Assembly (NCBI RefSeq): GCF_900107645.1 | Contig: NZ_FNQN01000004.1 | Span: 62,001 to 126,000 of the forward strand | Reading direction: 5' to 3' | Length of the DNA stretch: 64,000 nt | Source: Desulfuromusa kysingii | GTDB taxonomy: Bacteria; Desulfobacterota; Desulfuromonadia; Desulfuromonadales; Geopsychrobacteraceae | Shown here: in pieces, positions 21,993 through 30,748 of the stretch | How positions within the stretch are numbered: position 1 is the stretch's first letter | How the letters are laid out: the number at the start of each line of letters is the position of its first letter | The notes under the pieces: model-generated | The model's input: the letters and a program-made list of their open reading frames with translations, nothing else | Databases searched by the model: none | What the model was told of the DNA's origin: nothing | Translations under genes and position numbers: made by a program

Positions 21993-22519
21993 AGTTGCTC
22001 TGGGAGCAACCCATCAGGAAGATCAACCTGCATAATTCCCGTTTCCAAATCGACAGCTAATACAAACTGACGAACAGCAGGGATTAAAATTTCTCCCAAA
22101 TGGCCTCTGACAACATAAGTGTCATGAGCAGCGGTGCTAAGGAGGTCCCTAAGAGTACCAATCTCACCGCGGGTCTGGTCGACAACCTGCAAACCGTCTA
22201 ACTGTCCCCAGTAATATTCACAGTCACCTAAACGAGGAAGGGAATCCTCTGCTAGCAAGACCTGGCTTCCCACAATCGGTTCAGCTAAATCAATCGACTC
22301 GTATCCTTGCAAACGCAAGAGAACCCGGCCCTTGTGTAAAACCTGCCGAGTGATGGCGACCCTCTGCAGATCCCCAGAGGGTAAACGCAAGAAAACCTGT
22401 TTCAATGTCATCAGGAGATCAGGATCTCCTGAGTTCAAATGAATCTTGAGATCTCCACGTAAACCATGAGTTCCAACAACGGCTCCAATTTCGAGCAGAG
22501 GTTCAGTCATTATATTCAA
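21989..22519 (-). CDS. rimM: Ribosome maturation factor RimM
   Basis: RimM helps assemble the 3' domain of 16S rRNA with ribosomal protein S19. The protein (about 176 residues) has an N-terminal RimM domain (GAVVGTHGLRGDLKIH) and a C-terminal PRC-barrel region (DLLSTAAHDTYVV, ILIPAV). The start is uncertain: TTG at 22519 or ATG at 22510, with AGGCTGG upstream. It lies between khpA and trmD and overlaps trmD. Confidence 0.93.
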   Translation of the reverse strand: MNIMTEPLLEIGAVVGTHGLRGDLKIHLNSGDPDLLMTLKQVFLRLPSGDLQRVAITRQVLHKGRVLLRLQGYESIDLAEPIVGSQVLLAEDSLPRLGDCEYYWGQLDGLQVVDQTRGEIGTLRDLLSTAAHDTYVVRGHLGEILIPAVRQFVLAVDLETGIMQVDLPDGLLPEQL

Positions 22520-22547
22520 ACCAGCCTAAAACAAAGTTGAACTGCAC

Positions 22548-22781
22548 TTATTCCATAATCTGCAACAGGGCATGACGATTCTCACGCGTTGCCTTGGCAT
22601 TCAACAATGTTCTCATTGCCTTAGCATTACGCCCTTGCTTACCGATAATCCGGCCCATGTCATCTGGTGCGGCGGCAAGTTTAATGAGAATATTACCGTC
22701 ATCTGCAATTTCTTCAGAAACGACAATCTCATCAGGCTGCTCTACCAGTGACTTGGCAATATGCTCAATCATGTCTTTCAT
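22548..22781 (-). CDS. khpA: KH-domain RNA-binding protein KhpA
   Basis: A 77-residue KH-domain protein with the GxxG loop GRIIGKQGRNAKAMRTLL. Proteins of this size between rpsP and rimM are KhpA (YlqC), an RNA chaperone. Its position matches this conserved operon. ATG at 22781 follows GGAGGA. Confidence 0.93.
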   Translation of the reverse strand: MKDMIEHIAKSLVEQPDEIVVSEEIADDGNILIKLAAAPDDMGRIIGKQGRNAKAMRTLLNAKATRENRHALLQIME

Positions 22782-22840
22782 GGGTCATCCTCCGGGTTGC
22801 TATATTAAATTGGCACCGGATAGAGACCACGAACAAGCGA

Positions 22841-23116
22841 TCAGGCTTCAGCAGTCGCCTTAGTCTTGAACTTGGCCCAGACTCCGGCATGCCGCAAGAG
22901 GCGTCGCACGGTATCAGTAGGTTGAGCTCCCTTATTCAGCCACTCAAGGGCACGTTCCTCTTTGAAGTTCAGGAGAAAATTTTCCTCACGTGGATTATAT
23001 TGCCCCAAATCTTCAATAAAACGACCATCCCGAGGGAAACGCTCGTCGGCTACAACGACTTTATAGACCGGCTTCTTCTTTGCGCCACCACGGGCGAGTC
23101 TAATTTTTACTGACAT
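22841..23116 (-). CDS. rpsP: 30S ribosomal protein S16
   Basis: This 91-residue S16 starts with [29 protein letters not shown], shortened here to the key residues [13 protein letters not shown] and [13 protein letters not shown]. It belongs to the body of the 30S subunit. The RBS AGGAGGAAAG precedes the ATG. It is the first ribosomal gene of the operon, about 77 bases after ffh. Confidence 0.97.
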   Translation of the reverse strand: MSVKIRLARGGAKKKPVYKVVVADERFPRDGRFIEDLGQYNPREENFLLNFKEERALEWLNKGAQPTDTVRRLLRHAGVWAKFKTKATAEA

Positions 23117-23193
23117 ACTGTCTTTCCTCCTGGTGTTTCTTTTTATTGCCTGTTTATCGAACAGGATATTTCAATGTATCACTATCCGCCGTT

Positions 23194-24546
23194 TTAGAAT
23201 GGAAGCTGACCACCTTGGCCAAACATCCCCTTGAGCCCTTTTGGACCCATTTTCTGCATCTTCTTCATCATTTTTTGCGCTTCAACGAAACGCTTCAACA
23301 ACTGATTCACATCTTGAACGCGCGTCCCGCTACCCTTGGCAATCCGTAACCGTCTGGAACCATTCAAGATTTTATGATTTAAGCGTTCACGAGGCGTCAT
23401 TGAACGGATGATCGCCTCGATTTTTTTCATTTCATTTTCAGGAAGCTGCGCCCCTTGAGCTTTTTTAAGTGCTTTACCGGCCCCAGGAATCATTTTTAAC
23501 AGCGAATCCATTGAGCCCATTTTCTTGACCATCTGCATCTGCTCAAGGAAGGTCTCAAGGGTAAAACCATCCTTGCGCAGTTGTTGCTCCATCGCAGCAG
23601 CATCATCAGCATTAACAGCGTCCTGAGCCTTTTCAATCAGACTAAGGACATCCCCCATACCGAGGATGCGTTGCGCCATCCGGTCAGGATAAAACTGCTC
23701 CAGAGCATCAAGCTTTTCCCCCATACCAACCAGCTTGATGGGTTTACCTGTCACTTCGCGAATGGATAAAGCTGCACCACCACGAGCATCACCATCAAGT
23801 TTGGTCAGGATTACTCCGGTCAGCGGTAACTGCTCATCAAAGCTAGCAGCAACGGTAACAGCATCCTGACCTGTCATCGCATCAGCGACGAACAAGATCT
23901 CTTGAGGTTGAACTTTATTGACGATCCGTTGAAGCTCGCCCATCAACTCGGTATCAACATGGAGTCGACCCGCAGTATCCAGAATGATCGTATCAAAGCC
24001 GTTGAGTTCTGCGTACCTTAATGCCTGATCACAAATATCAACCGGATCTTGCCCTGCCTGCGAGTCAAAGACTTCAACATCTAGCTGACGTCCTAAAGTT
24101 TTAAGCTGTGCAATGGCCGCGGGACGATAGACATCCGCTGGAACCAGCATTGGATTACGTTTTTCACGCCGTAGTTTCAGCGCCAACTTGCCACAGGTTG
24201 TCGTTTTACCAGCACCCTGTAACCCACAAAGCATTATTGGCACAGGAGGCTTCACCGACAAGTTAAGGGTGTTATCTTCCCCCTCACCCATCAACCGGGA
24301 CAGCTCTTCACGAACAACTTTAATCACCTGCTGTGCAGGGGTCAAGCTCTTCAGAATCTCCTGGCTGGCAGCTCGCTCACTCACTTTAGCGATAAAGCTC
24401 TTAACCACACGAAAGTTGACATCAGCCTCAAGAAGCACCAAGCGGATCTCCCGCATTGTCTCCTTAATATGCTGTTCGGTCAGACGCCCATGTCCACGCA
24501 GTTTCTTAAAAACTGAGTCGAGTTTATCAGAAAGTGTATCAAACAT
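23194..24546 (-). CDS. ffh: Signal recognition particle protein Ffh
   Basis: Ffh binds signal peptides and 4.5S RNA and delivers ribosomes to the membrane. The 450-residue protein has the NG GTPase domain (GLQGAGKTTTCGKLA, DTAGR, TKLDGDARGGAAL) and a Met-rich M domain that ends in a Gly-rich tail. A good sigma70 promoter lies just upstream (24578-24607), giving a leader of about 25 bases. It leads the rpsP-rplS operon. Confidence 0.97.
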   Translation of the reverse strand: MFDTLSDKLDSVFKKLRGHGRLTEQHIKETMREIRLVLLEADVNFRVVKSFIAKVSERAASQEILKSLTPAQQVIKVVREELSRLMGEGEDNTLNLSVKPPVPIMLCGLQGAGKTTTCGKLALKLRREKRNPMLVPADVYRPAAIAQLKTLGRQLDVEVFDSQAGQDPVDICDQALRYAELNGFDTIILDTAGRLHVDTELMGELQRIVNKVQPQEILFVADAMTGQDAVTVAASFDEQLPLTGVILTKLDGDARGGAALSIREVTGKPIKLVGMGEKLDALEQFYPDRMAQRILGMGDVLSLIEKAQDAVNADDAAAMEQQLRKDGFTLETFLEQMQMVKKMGSMDSLLKMIPGAGKALKKAQGAQLPENEMKKIEAIIRSMTPRERLNHKILNGSRRLRIAKGSGTRVQDVNQLLKRFVEAQKMMKKMQKMGPKGLKGMFGQGGQLPF

Positions 24547-24577
24547 ACCGCTCTATCGTAGAATCCAAAAAAGAGTA

Positions 24578-24607
24578 AATATAAAAAACAGTGGTCCCTA
24601 TTGTCAA
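24578..24607 (-). promoter_or_regulatory. Sigma70-type promoter of ffh
   Basis: In the minus direction, TTGACA (24602-24607) is followed after 18 bases by TATATT (24578-24583). It lies about 30 bases before the ffh ATG. Confidence 0.6.
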
Positions 24608-24660
24608 GCAAAAAGCCCGACAATACAGGTTGTTCCACCCTAAAAATATGGCTGTTCACA

Positions 24661-24984
24661 CTAGATCTGGCGCAAATATTTGCCATCCTGCCGCAACCAG
24701 ACTTCTATTACATCAATCTTTGCCTCGGCCAAGGTTCGCAACACATCCGTTTGAATCTGACGAGGATACCTGACAACCATACCACAATCAGCGCTCAAAG
24801 ACCGTGGCACGGGGACGAGCAAAACATCCAAATGTTGATCCTTAAGAACTTTCTCCGCCTTCATCACCCTATGTATTGAGTGAAATATTGCGACGCAATC
24901 CCCTTCATCAATCACCAGCCACCACCCCAGTCTAAGAGTCCAGCCGCGCATAATGACACGTTTACCAAGACCATGCAACCCCAA
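24661..24984 (-). CDS. DUF3343 domain protein
   Basis: A small protein of the DUF3343 family (putative Se/S carrier-like). The core begins at about residue 24 with CVAIFHSIHRVMKAEK and continues through PVPRSLSADCGM, with a Cys in the CGM position. The true start may be internal: a GTG at 24915 gives a product that starts at the conserved core. Its family function is uncertain. It is divergently placed from the DciA-related pair. Confidence 0.75.
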   Translation of the reverse strand: MGLHGLGKRVIMRGWTLRLGWWLVIDEGDCVAIFHSIHRVMKAEKVLKDQHLDVLLVPVPRSLSADCGMVVRYPRQIQTDVLRTLAEAKIDVIEVWLRQDGKYLRQI

Positions 24985-25070
24985 TCACCTTGAATGGGAA
25001 ATTGACAGAGATCCCCTCAAAGAGTAGAGTATCGGCTCTTTTCAACACTCCGCATAAAAGGACAAGACAC

Positions 25071-25328
25071 TTGCTTCCAGATCAAACTTTGGCACTTGCC
25101 ATCCTCCTGTTTTTTTCTTTTGGTAGCAACCTACTGCTAGGCTACTTTCGTGAAGTGAGTCGCAAATTCTCAATCCAGTGGTTCATCCTTGTGCATGCGT
25201 CGATTCCCTTCATTATTCTTTTGCGGGTGACCCTCGGGTTCAGTTGGCTCTGGATCCCTTTCACGCTTGGATGTGCTGTTGCAGGCCAAATCCTCGGCGG
25301 CCGATTTCGCAAAAAGGCACTGGAATGA
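25071..25328 (+). CDS. Small membrane protein upstream of DciA-like gene
   Basis: An 85-residue protein with about three hydrophobic segments, including LALAILLFFSFGSNLLLGY and FILVHASIPFIILLRV. I chose the TTG at 25071, as AAAGGA lies about eight bases upstream; the frame extends back to a TTG at 24990 without a good ribosome binding site. It overlaps the DciA-like gene by ATGA, so the two are co-translated. I do not recognise its function. Confidence 0.65.
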   Translation: MLPDQTLALAILLFFSFGSNLLLGYFREVSRKFSIQWFILVHASIPFIILLRVTLGFSWLWIPFTLGCAVAGQILGGRFRKKALE

Positions 25329-25834
25329 AACGCAGCGATCGCCCCCCTATGAAGCATGCCGAAAAGGTGAGCTTCTTACTGAAGCGGATATTAGGGCAAC
25401 CCGGTTTCGGTGAGCAACTTAACCGCCATCAAGCCTGGCTAGTGTGGGATCAACTGGTTGGCGAACAGATAGCTGCTCGGGCCAGGCCCTTCAAGCTGCG
25501 CCAAGGGGTCCTTGAGGTGCAGGTTGACCACCCAGTCTGGATGCAACAATTACAGATGATGAAACCACAAATTCTGGAAAAAATTGCCGCCAAAATCCCA
25601 AACGCCGGAATTACCGATATCTACCTACGGCAAACGCGAAAACCGCAGACATACTCCCCCAAAAAGCAAAAAACAACACCAGAGCCACAGCCTTGGGAAG
25701 GCATGGAATTGACGGAAGCCGAAAAGGACTCCATCGAAGAGAAAGTTTCCCCGATTGCCAACATGGAACTACGGCATGAACTGCGCAAACTTTTCACCCG
25801 GCAGAAACAATTGGATAAATGTCGGAAGGATTAA
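25325..25834 (+). CDS. DUF721 (DciA-like) protein
   Basis: A 169-residue protein with the DUF721 core at about 15-100: the motif WDQLVGEQIAARARPF and the pattern LEVQVDHPVWMQQLQMMKPQIL. DUF721 proteins include DciA, which helps load the replicative helicase in bacteria without DnaC or DnaI. The C-terminal half is charged and less conserved. The start is the ATG at 25325, overlapping the upstream small membrane gene. The DciA role is inferred from the family. Confidence 0.85.
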   Translation: MKRSDRPPMKHAEKVSFLLKRILGQPGFGEQLNRHQAWLVWDQLVGEQIAARARPFKLRQGVLEVQVDHPVWMQQLQMMKPQILEKIAAKIPNAGITDIYLRQTRKPQTYSPKKQKTTPEPQPWEGMELTEAEKDSIEEKVSPIANMELRHELRKLFTRQKQLDKCRKD

Positions 25835-26568
25835 TCAGAGGGCGAGCCGTACATCTGTAAAATTTCGGTTGAATAATTCCGGCCACTCCCACTAGCGGCG
25901 TAAACATACAGAGGTTCTTCAACTCGCAAGCCGGATCGTCCCCCCTTACACCCCTCGACCAAAACCATCCTGGCATCTTTTCCTTGCCGTGGATGCACCA
26001 TCCTCAGGCGCTTTGGCTCCAGTCCGGCGGAGGTCATCTCAAACAGCAGCTCAGATAGACGTTCTGCGAGATAAATCACCGCAAAGCGGCCGCCATTCCT
26101 CAACAACCAACTCGCAGCAGCAATAAAATCCACGAGACCTCCGAAGACCTCGTGTCGCGCGGCAGTCCGTTCTTCTTTTGTTGAAACCCTGCCAGAACCT
26201 GGATGACGATAAGGGGGATTACTAACGACTAAATCTGCACCGCCCCCCGCAATCGTGCCCTTCAGATCCCTGATATCATGATGGAGAATGGTGATCCGTC
26301 CTTGATAACCATTAAGCTCGACATTCCTTACGGCACGCTCCGCCAAAGAAGTCTGTATTTCTATACCCACGAATTCTCGGGCCTCGCTCCGACATGCCAA
26401 GAGCAGTGGCAACACTCCCGAACCGGTGCCAAGATCAAAAACTGTTGCGCCCTTTTGAACAGATGCAAAAAATGTCAGAAGTACGGGATCAAGGGAATAA
26501 CGGTAACCATCTTTGGCCTGTAGCAGCTGTAAATGACCAATTGACAGGGTATCCAGAGTCTCTCTCAT
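25831..26568 (-). CDS. tRNA1(Val) (adenine37-N6)-methyltransferase-like protein
   Basis: This 245-residue class I methyltransferase has the SAM-binding GTGSGVLPLLLA and the NPPY motif typical of N6-adenine methylation. It resembles TrmN6/YfiC, which methylates A37 of tRNA1(Val). It converges with the DciA-like gene, overlapping its end by four bases. The substrate is inferred from the family. Confidence 0.88.
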   Translation of the reverse strand: MRETLDTLSIGHLQLLQAKDGYRYSLDPVLLTFFASVQKGATVFDLGTGSGVLPLLLACRSEAREFVGIEIQTSLAERAVRNVELNGYQGRITILHHDIRDLKGTIAGGGADLVVSNPPYRHPGSGRVSTKEERTAARHEVFGGLVDFIAAASWLLRNGGRFAVIYLAERLSELLFEMTSAGLEPKRLRMVHPRQGKDARMVLVEGCKGGRSGLRVEEPLYVYAASGSGRNYSTEILQMYGSPSD

Positions 26569-26582
26569 AGCAACTCATCCAC

Positions 26583-26618
26583 AAAAAAAAGGCCGGCCTG
26601 ATATAAGTCAGGTCGGCC
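26583..26618 (-). terminator. Intrinsic terminator of the cytochrome gene
   Basis: GGCCGGCCTGA (26591-26601) pairs with TCAGGTCGGCC (26608-26618), with one G-U pair. In the minus direction eight T residues follow. It insulates the cytochrome gene from the methyltransferase gene. Confidence 0.92.
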
Positions 26619-26640
26619 CTTCAACGAGATATCAAAGAAA

Positions 26641-26967
26641 CTACTTAACGTGACACTCTTTACACTTGGTCGGACCTTTTTTCATCTCTTTATGACAGCC
26701 CTTACAGTTGTTATGAATGGCTGATTTATACTTGAGCTTTGCGCCATCATCTTTAGCACCATGACAGCTATCACAAGCTTCATAAGTACCAGTGTGATGA
26801 CAGGCGGCACAATCAGAAGCAGTTTGATGCTTGGCATGATCAAAAGTAACAACACCAGTTTTTGCTTTGTCCATTTTGATGACAGCAGGACCTTTGTCAG
26901 CAGCAATGGCAGTGAATGCTGTGCAAACAAAAGCAACAATAGCCAGAAGTACGAGTAACTTTTTCAT
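26641..26967 (-). CDS. Periplasmic tetrahaem cytochrome, c3/c7 family
   Basis: A 108-residue precursor with a signal peptide (cleavage near AIA-A at about 22). The mature part of about 86 residues has four CXXCH sites: CAACH, CDSCH, CKGCH and CKECH. Extra histidines (FDHAKH, CHH, AIH) can supply the sixth ligands, giving four bis-His haems. Triheme PpcA-type cytochromes of Geobacter have three sites; this protein adds CDSCH, as in class III cytochrome c3. It probably carries electrons in the periplasm. It has its own promoter and terminator. Confidence 0.92.
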   Translation of the reverse strand: MKKLLVLLAIVAFVCTAFTAIAADKGPAVIKMDKAKTGVVTFDHAKHQTASDCAACHHTGTYEACDSCHGAKDDGAKLKYKSAIHNNCKGCHKEMKKGPTKCKECHVK

Positions 26968-27010
26968 TGATAATTCCTCCCTTTTATTTAAATGTTAAGA
27001 AACCGTTAGC

Positions 27011-27040
27011 AAATTAAATCAAACATATCGCAGCTGTCAA
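27011..27040 (-). promoter_or_regulatory. Sigma70-type promoter of the cytochrome gene
   Basis: In the minus direction, TTGACA (27035-27040) is followed after 18 bases by TAATTT (27011-27016), upstream of the cytochrome ATG and its GGGAGG ribosome binding site. Confidence 0.55.
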
Positions 27041-27053
27041 TTGAAAAGCGTAT

Positions 27054-27065
27054 ATTGTATACAAT
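27054..27065. promoter_or_regulatory. Perfect palindrome upstream of cytochrome promoter
   Basis: ATTGTATACAAT is a perfect 12-bp palindrome. It lies about 14 bases upstream of the -35 box of the cytochrome promoter and just after the purE stop. Its position fits an activator site; the shape resembles operators of FCD-type GntR regulators. No binding protein is known. Confidence 0.4.
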
Positions 27066-27075
27066 TTATAGCTGA

Positions 27076-27600
27076 CTAAATCAGTCCATCTTCAGCCATC
27101 TTTTTTTGCACCAGAGCCGACTTTTTAATCACTCCGGCAGCCATATCTTTCTTGAATTGCAGCAGTTTTTTCTCCAGCTCGGGGTCTTCTGTTGCCAGCA
27201 TTCTGGCAGCAAAGATTCCGGCGTTACGTGATCCGGCTAAACCAATGGCCATAGTCGCGACGGGAATCCCAGCGGGCATCTGGACCATGGCCAAAAGGGC
27301 ATCGAGGCCACGCATTGAGGTTGCATCAATAGGCACTGCAATCACCGGCAACACAGTCTCTGCCGCGACGACTCCAGCAAGGTGGGCTGCGGCGCCAGCA
27401 CCAGCAATCAGCACCTTAATCCCTTTATCTCGAGCGCCACGAACATACTCAATCGTCCGTTCTGGGGTACGGTGCGCACTGGAAACAATCATTTCGAAGG
27501 GGATATCGAACTGTTTTAAAACCTTGGCGGCCTCGACCATGATGTCATAATCGCTGTCACTTCCCATCAAGATACCCACCACAGCTGTCTGTTTACCCAT
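27076..27600 (-). CDS. purE: N5-carboxyaminoimidazole ribonucleotide mutase PurE
   Basis: PurE (class I) converts N5-CAIR to CAIR in purine synthesis. The 174-residue protein has GSDSDYDIM, SSAHRTPERT and the Gly/Ala-rich substrate loop. The start is the ATG at 27600, preceded by AAAGGAG; the frame extends upstream into purD. It is last in purH-purD-purE. PurK is not in the window. Confidence 0.96.
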   Translation of the reverse strand: MGKQTAVVGILMGSDSDYDIMVEAAKVLKQFDIPFEMIVSSAHRTPERTIEYVRGARDKGIKVLIAGAGAAAHLAGVVAAETVLPVIAVPIDATSMRGLDALLAMVQMPAGIPVATMAIGLAGSRNAGIFAARMLATEDPELEKKLLQFKKDMAAGVIKKSALVQKKMAEDGLI

Positions 27601-27617
27601 GACTAAAACTCCTTTAA

Positions 27618-28889
27618 TTAGCGGTTCAGTGCCTTGGCACCAATATCTCGGCGATAGTGTACCTGATCCCAAGAGATGAGAGCGACTCCAGCGTAGGCTG
27701 TTTTAATTGCATCGCTGACACTATCTCCCAGTCCGGTCACACCGAGGACCCGCCCCCCCTGATTGACAATTTTTCCTTGTTTCAACGTGGTCCCAGCATG
27801 AAATACCATCAAATCTTTGATTTCAGCCGCCTTGTCCAAACCACTTATAGGCAAGTCCTTTGCGTATGCTGCGGGATAGCCACCGCTGGCCATCACGACA
27901 CACACCGCGGCCTTGTCATACCACTCGATACGATCTTGCGTTAACTCACCACGGGCGCAAGCAAGCAAGACGGGGACGATATCTGACTTCATCCGCATCA
28001 GCAGAGGTTGTGCTTCGGGATCACCAAAGCGGGCATTATATTCAACCACCCGTGGTTTCCCATCCTTGATCATCAAACCGACATAAAGAATCCCGCTGTA
28101 TGGGCAGCCATCTTGCGCCATCCCCTGAATCGTCGGCTTGACAATCGTTTCAACAATAACCTGATAGAGAGCATCGGTGACGACTGGAGCGGGGGAATAG
28201 GCCCCCATGCCACCGGTATTAGGTCCTTCATCATTGTCATTGACACGCTTATGATCCTGCGATGAGGCCAGCGGAAGAATATTTTTGCCATCGGTGAAGG
28301 CAAAGAATGAGGCCTCTTCGCCATCCATAAATTCTTCAATGACAACGCTACTGCCAGCCGCGCCAAAAACCTGATCGAGCATGATATCATCAACAGCAGC
28401 AATCGCCTGTTCTGCTGTCTGGGCGACAACAACCCCCTTACCGGCGGCTAAACCGTCGGCCTTGACAACAATCGGAGCCCCCTGCTCCAGAATATATGAA
28501 ACTGCAGCCGCATGATCAGTAAAACTCTGATACTTCGCTGTTGGAATATTATAGCGAGCCATAAGATCCTTGGAAAAGCCCTTGCTTCCTTCAATTTGAG
28601 CGGCGGCTTTATTGGGCCCGAAAACCAGCAAGCCAGCGGCCTGAAAAATGTCGACAATACCCATCGTCAACGGAACTTCAGGACCAACCACCGTCAGATC
28701 AATCTGCTCCGCCAAAGCAAAGTCACGCAAAACTTCTATCTCTTCAACACCGATATGAACACATTCTGCTAACTCAGCGATCCCCGGATTTCCAGGGGCA
28801 CAATAAATATGTTCCACTAATGGCGACTGGGCAATTTTCCAGACCAAAGTGTGCTCACGACCACCCCCGCCGACAACCAGAACCTTCAT
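27618..28889 (-). CDS. purD: Phosphoribosylamine-glycine ligase PurD
   Basis: PurD joins glycine to phosphoribosylamine using ATP (GAR synthetase). The 423-residue ATP-grasp protein starts MKVLVVGGGGREH and carries VKADGLAAGKGV, EEFMDGEEASF and EYNARFGDPEAQ. The ATG at 28889 is preceded by AAGGAAG; the upstream frame extension is not conserved. It lies 17 bases before purE and after purH. Confidence 0.97.
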   Translation of the reverse strand: MKVLVVGGGGREHTLVWKIAQSPLVEHIYCAPGNPGIAELAECVHIGVEEIEVLRDFALAEQIDLTVVGPEVPLTMGIVDIFQAAGLLVFGPNKAAAQIEGSKGFSKDLMARYNIPTAKYQSFTDHAAAVSYILEQGAPIVVKADGLAAGKGVVVAQTAEQAIAAVDDIMLDQVFGAAGSSVVIEEFMDGEEASFFAFTDGKNILPLASSQDHKRVNDNDEGPNTGGMGAYSPAPVVTDALYQVIVETIVKPTIQGMAQDGCPYSGILYVGLMIKDGKPRVVEYNARFGDPEAQPLLMRMKSDIVPVLLACARGELTQDRIEWYDKAAVCVVMASGGYPAAYAKDLPISGLDKAAEIKDLMVFHAGTTLKQGKIVNQGGRVLGVTGLGDSVSDAIKTAYAGVALISWDQVHYRRDIGAKALNR

Positions 28890-28976
28890 AATTTCTTCCT
28901 TTGACATCCATAGGGGCGCCACTTTACGCCCGTAATAATCAGGGAGTGCAGAAAGCAACCCCCGTCAGCAGGCTAA

Positions 28977-30542
28977 TTAATGCCGGAAATGACGCATCCC
29001 GGTAAATACCATGGCAATATTATGTTCATTTGCAGCAGCGATCACCTCTTCATCACGAATAGAGCCCCCCGGTTGAATAACCGCAGTAATACCAACAGCC
29101 GCAGCATTGTCAATCCCATCACGGAAAGGGAAAAACGCGTCTGAAGCCATCGCGGCACCAGTAACATCCAACCCGGCTTGCTCAGCCTTGATGGCAGCAA
29201 TCCGGGCAGAATTAACCCGACTCATCTGACCGGCACCGACGCCAATTGTCATCCCATCCTTACAGTAGACGATAGCATTTGATTTAACAAACTTGGCGAC
29301 TCGCCAGGCAAAGTCGAGGTCCTGACGTTCTTTGTCCGTCGGTGCCCGCTTGGTAACGACCTGCAAGTCCGCGCTCAGGAGCAAATCGGCTTCCTGGACC
29401 AGCAATCCGCCATTAACCCGCTTGTAATCAAAGCGTGGAGAAGGTTCAGCCGGCCACTCACCACATTCAAGGAGGCGGACATTCTTTTTCTTGGCGATAA
29501 TATCGGCCACCGTAGCAGCAACTTTGGGGGCAATAATCACCTCAACAAATTGCCGATCGACAATTGCCTGAGCCGTTGCCGCATCCAGTTCCCGGTTAAA
29601 AGCGATAATCCCGCCAAAAGAGGATTCAGGGTCCGTTGAAAAGGCACGCTGATAAGCATCAAGAAGATTGCTCCCGGTAGCAACACCACAGGGATTGGCA
29701 TGCTTGACGATGACGCAAGCCGGTGCCTCATTAAATTGCTTAATGCATTCAAGAGCAGCATCAGTATCTCCGATATTATTATAGGAAAGCTCCTTCCCTT
29801 GCAGTTGCTTTGCTGTAGCAATAGAAGCATCTTTAATATCTTTTTCAACGTAAAAAGCAGCCTTCTGATGTGGATTTTCGCCGTAACGCATCCCCTGGGA
29901 TTTTTGAAATTGCAGGGTCAATGTTGGAGCAAAATCAGCGGTCTCTGCGTCGATCCGTTTTCCCAGCCAATTGGAAATGGCCCCATCATATGCAGCAGTA
30001 TGCTGATAAACCTTAACCCCAAGCTTGAAATTGGTCGCCGTTGAAACCTCACCGCTACCCTGTTTCATTTCGGCAATGATGGGCTCATAATCTGCCGGAT
30101 CAACAAGGACGGTGACAAACTTATTATTTTTAGCAGCGCTGCGAAGCATGGTCGGTCCGCCGATATCGATATTTTCGATAGCGTCCTCAAGACGACAATC
30201 GTCTTTTGCCACCGTCGCTTCAAAAGGATAGAGGTTCACTACCACCATATCTATCGGCTCAATACCGTGTTTCTTCATTGCCTCAATATGCTCTGGATTA
30301 TCGCGCAGACCAAGCAAACCACCATGGACCTTAGGATGTAGTGTCTTTACCCGACCATCCATCATCTCTGGAAATCCGGTATATTCAGAAACATCCATTA
30401 CTGGAATTCCAGCATCACGGATTAACTTTGCAGTTCCACCAGTTGACAATAACTCAACCCCAAAACTGTTTAATTCCCGAGCCAGATCAATAACTCCGGT
30501 TTTATCCGAAACCGAAATCAATGCACGTTTAATAGCAGCCAT
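28977..30542 (-). CDS. purH: Bifunctional AICAR transformylase / IMP cyclohydrolase PurH
   Basis: PurH carries out the last two steps to IMP. The 521-residue protein has an N-terminal cyclohydrolase (MGS-like) domain ([21 protein letters not shown]) and a C-terminal transformylase domain with [10 protein letters not shown] and [10 protein letters not shown]. Its length is typical. It leads the purH-purD-purE operon. The upstream 206 bases hold no clear sigma70 pair. Confidence 0.97.
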   Translation of the reverse strand: MAAIKRALISVSDKTGVIDLARELNSFGVELLSTGGTAKLIRDAGIPVMDVSEYTGFPEMMDGRVKTLHPKVHGGLLGLRDNPEHIEAMKKHGIEPIDMVVVNLYPFEATVAKDDCRLEDAIENIDIGGPTMLRSAAKNNKFVTVLVDPADYEPIIAEMKQGSGEVSTATNFKLGVKVYQHTAAYDGAISNWLGKRIDAETADFAPTLTLQFQKSQGMRYGENPHQKAAFYVEKDIKDASIATAKQLQGKELSYNNIGDTDAALECIKQFNEAPACVIVKHANPCGVATGSNLLDAYQRAFSTDPESSFGGIIAFNRELDAATAQAIVDRQFVEVIIAPKVAATVADIIAKKKNVRLLECGEWPAEPSPRFDYKRVNGGLLVQEADLLLSADLQVVTKRAPTDKERQDLDFAWRVAKFVKSNAIVYCKDGMTIGVGAGQMSRVNSARIAAIKAEQAGLDVTGAAMASDAFFPFRDGIDNAAAVGITAVIQPGGSIRDEEVIAAANEHNIAMVFTGMRHFRH

Positions 30543-30748
30543 AGACCATCCTTTCTTAATTCCTAATCAATGAGACTGAGAAGACGACAAAACCCAGAGC
30601 GGCATTCGTAGCTCACCCTGTGAGATTTAGTCTGTCAATCTGTACGGTATTTATATATAAAAATGAAGTGGGCTTTAAGCCTTTAAAACAACGAGAAATT
30701 GAGGTTTTTTTAGCATGATTCCCCCCTGCTGACAACTGCTTTTAAAAA

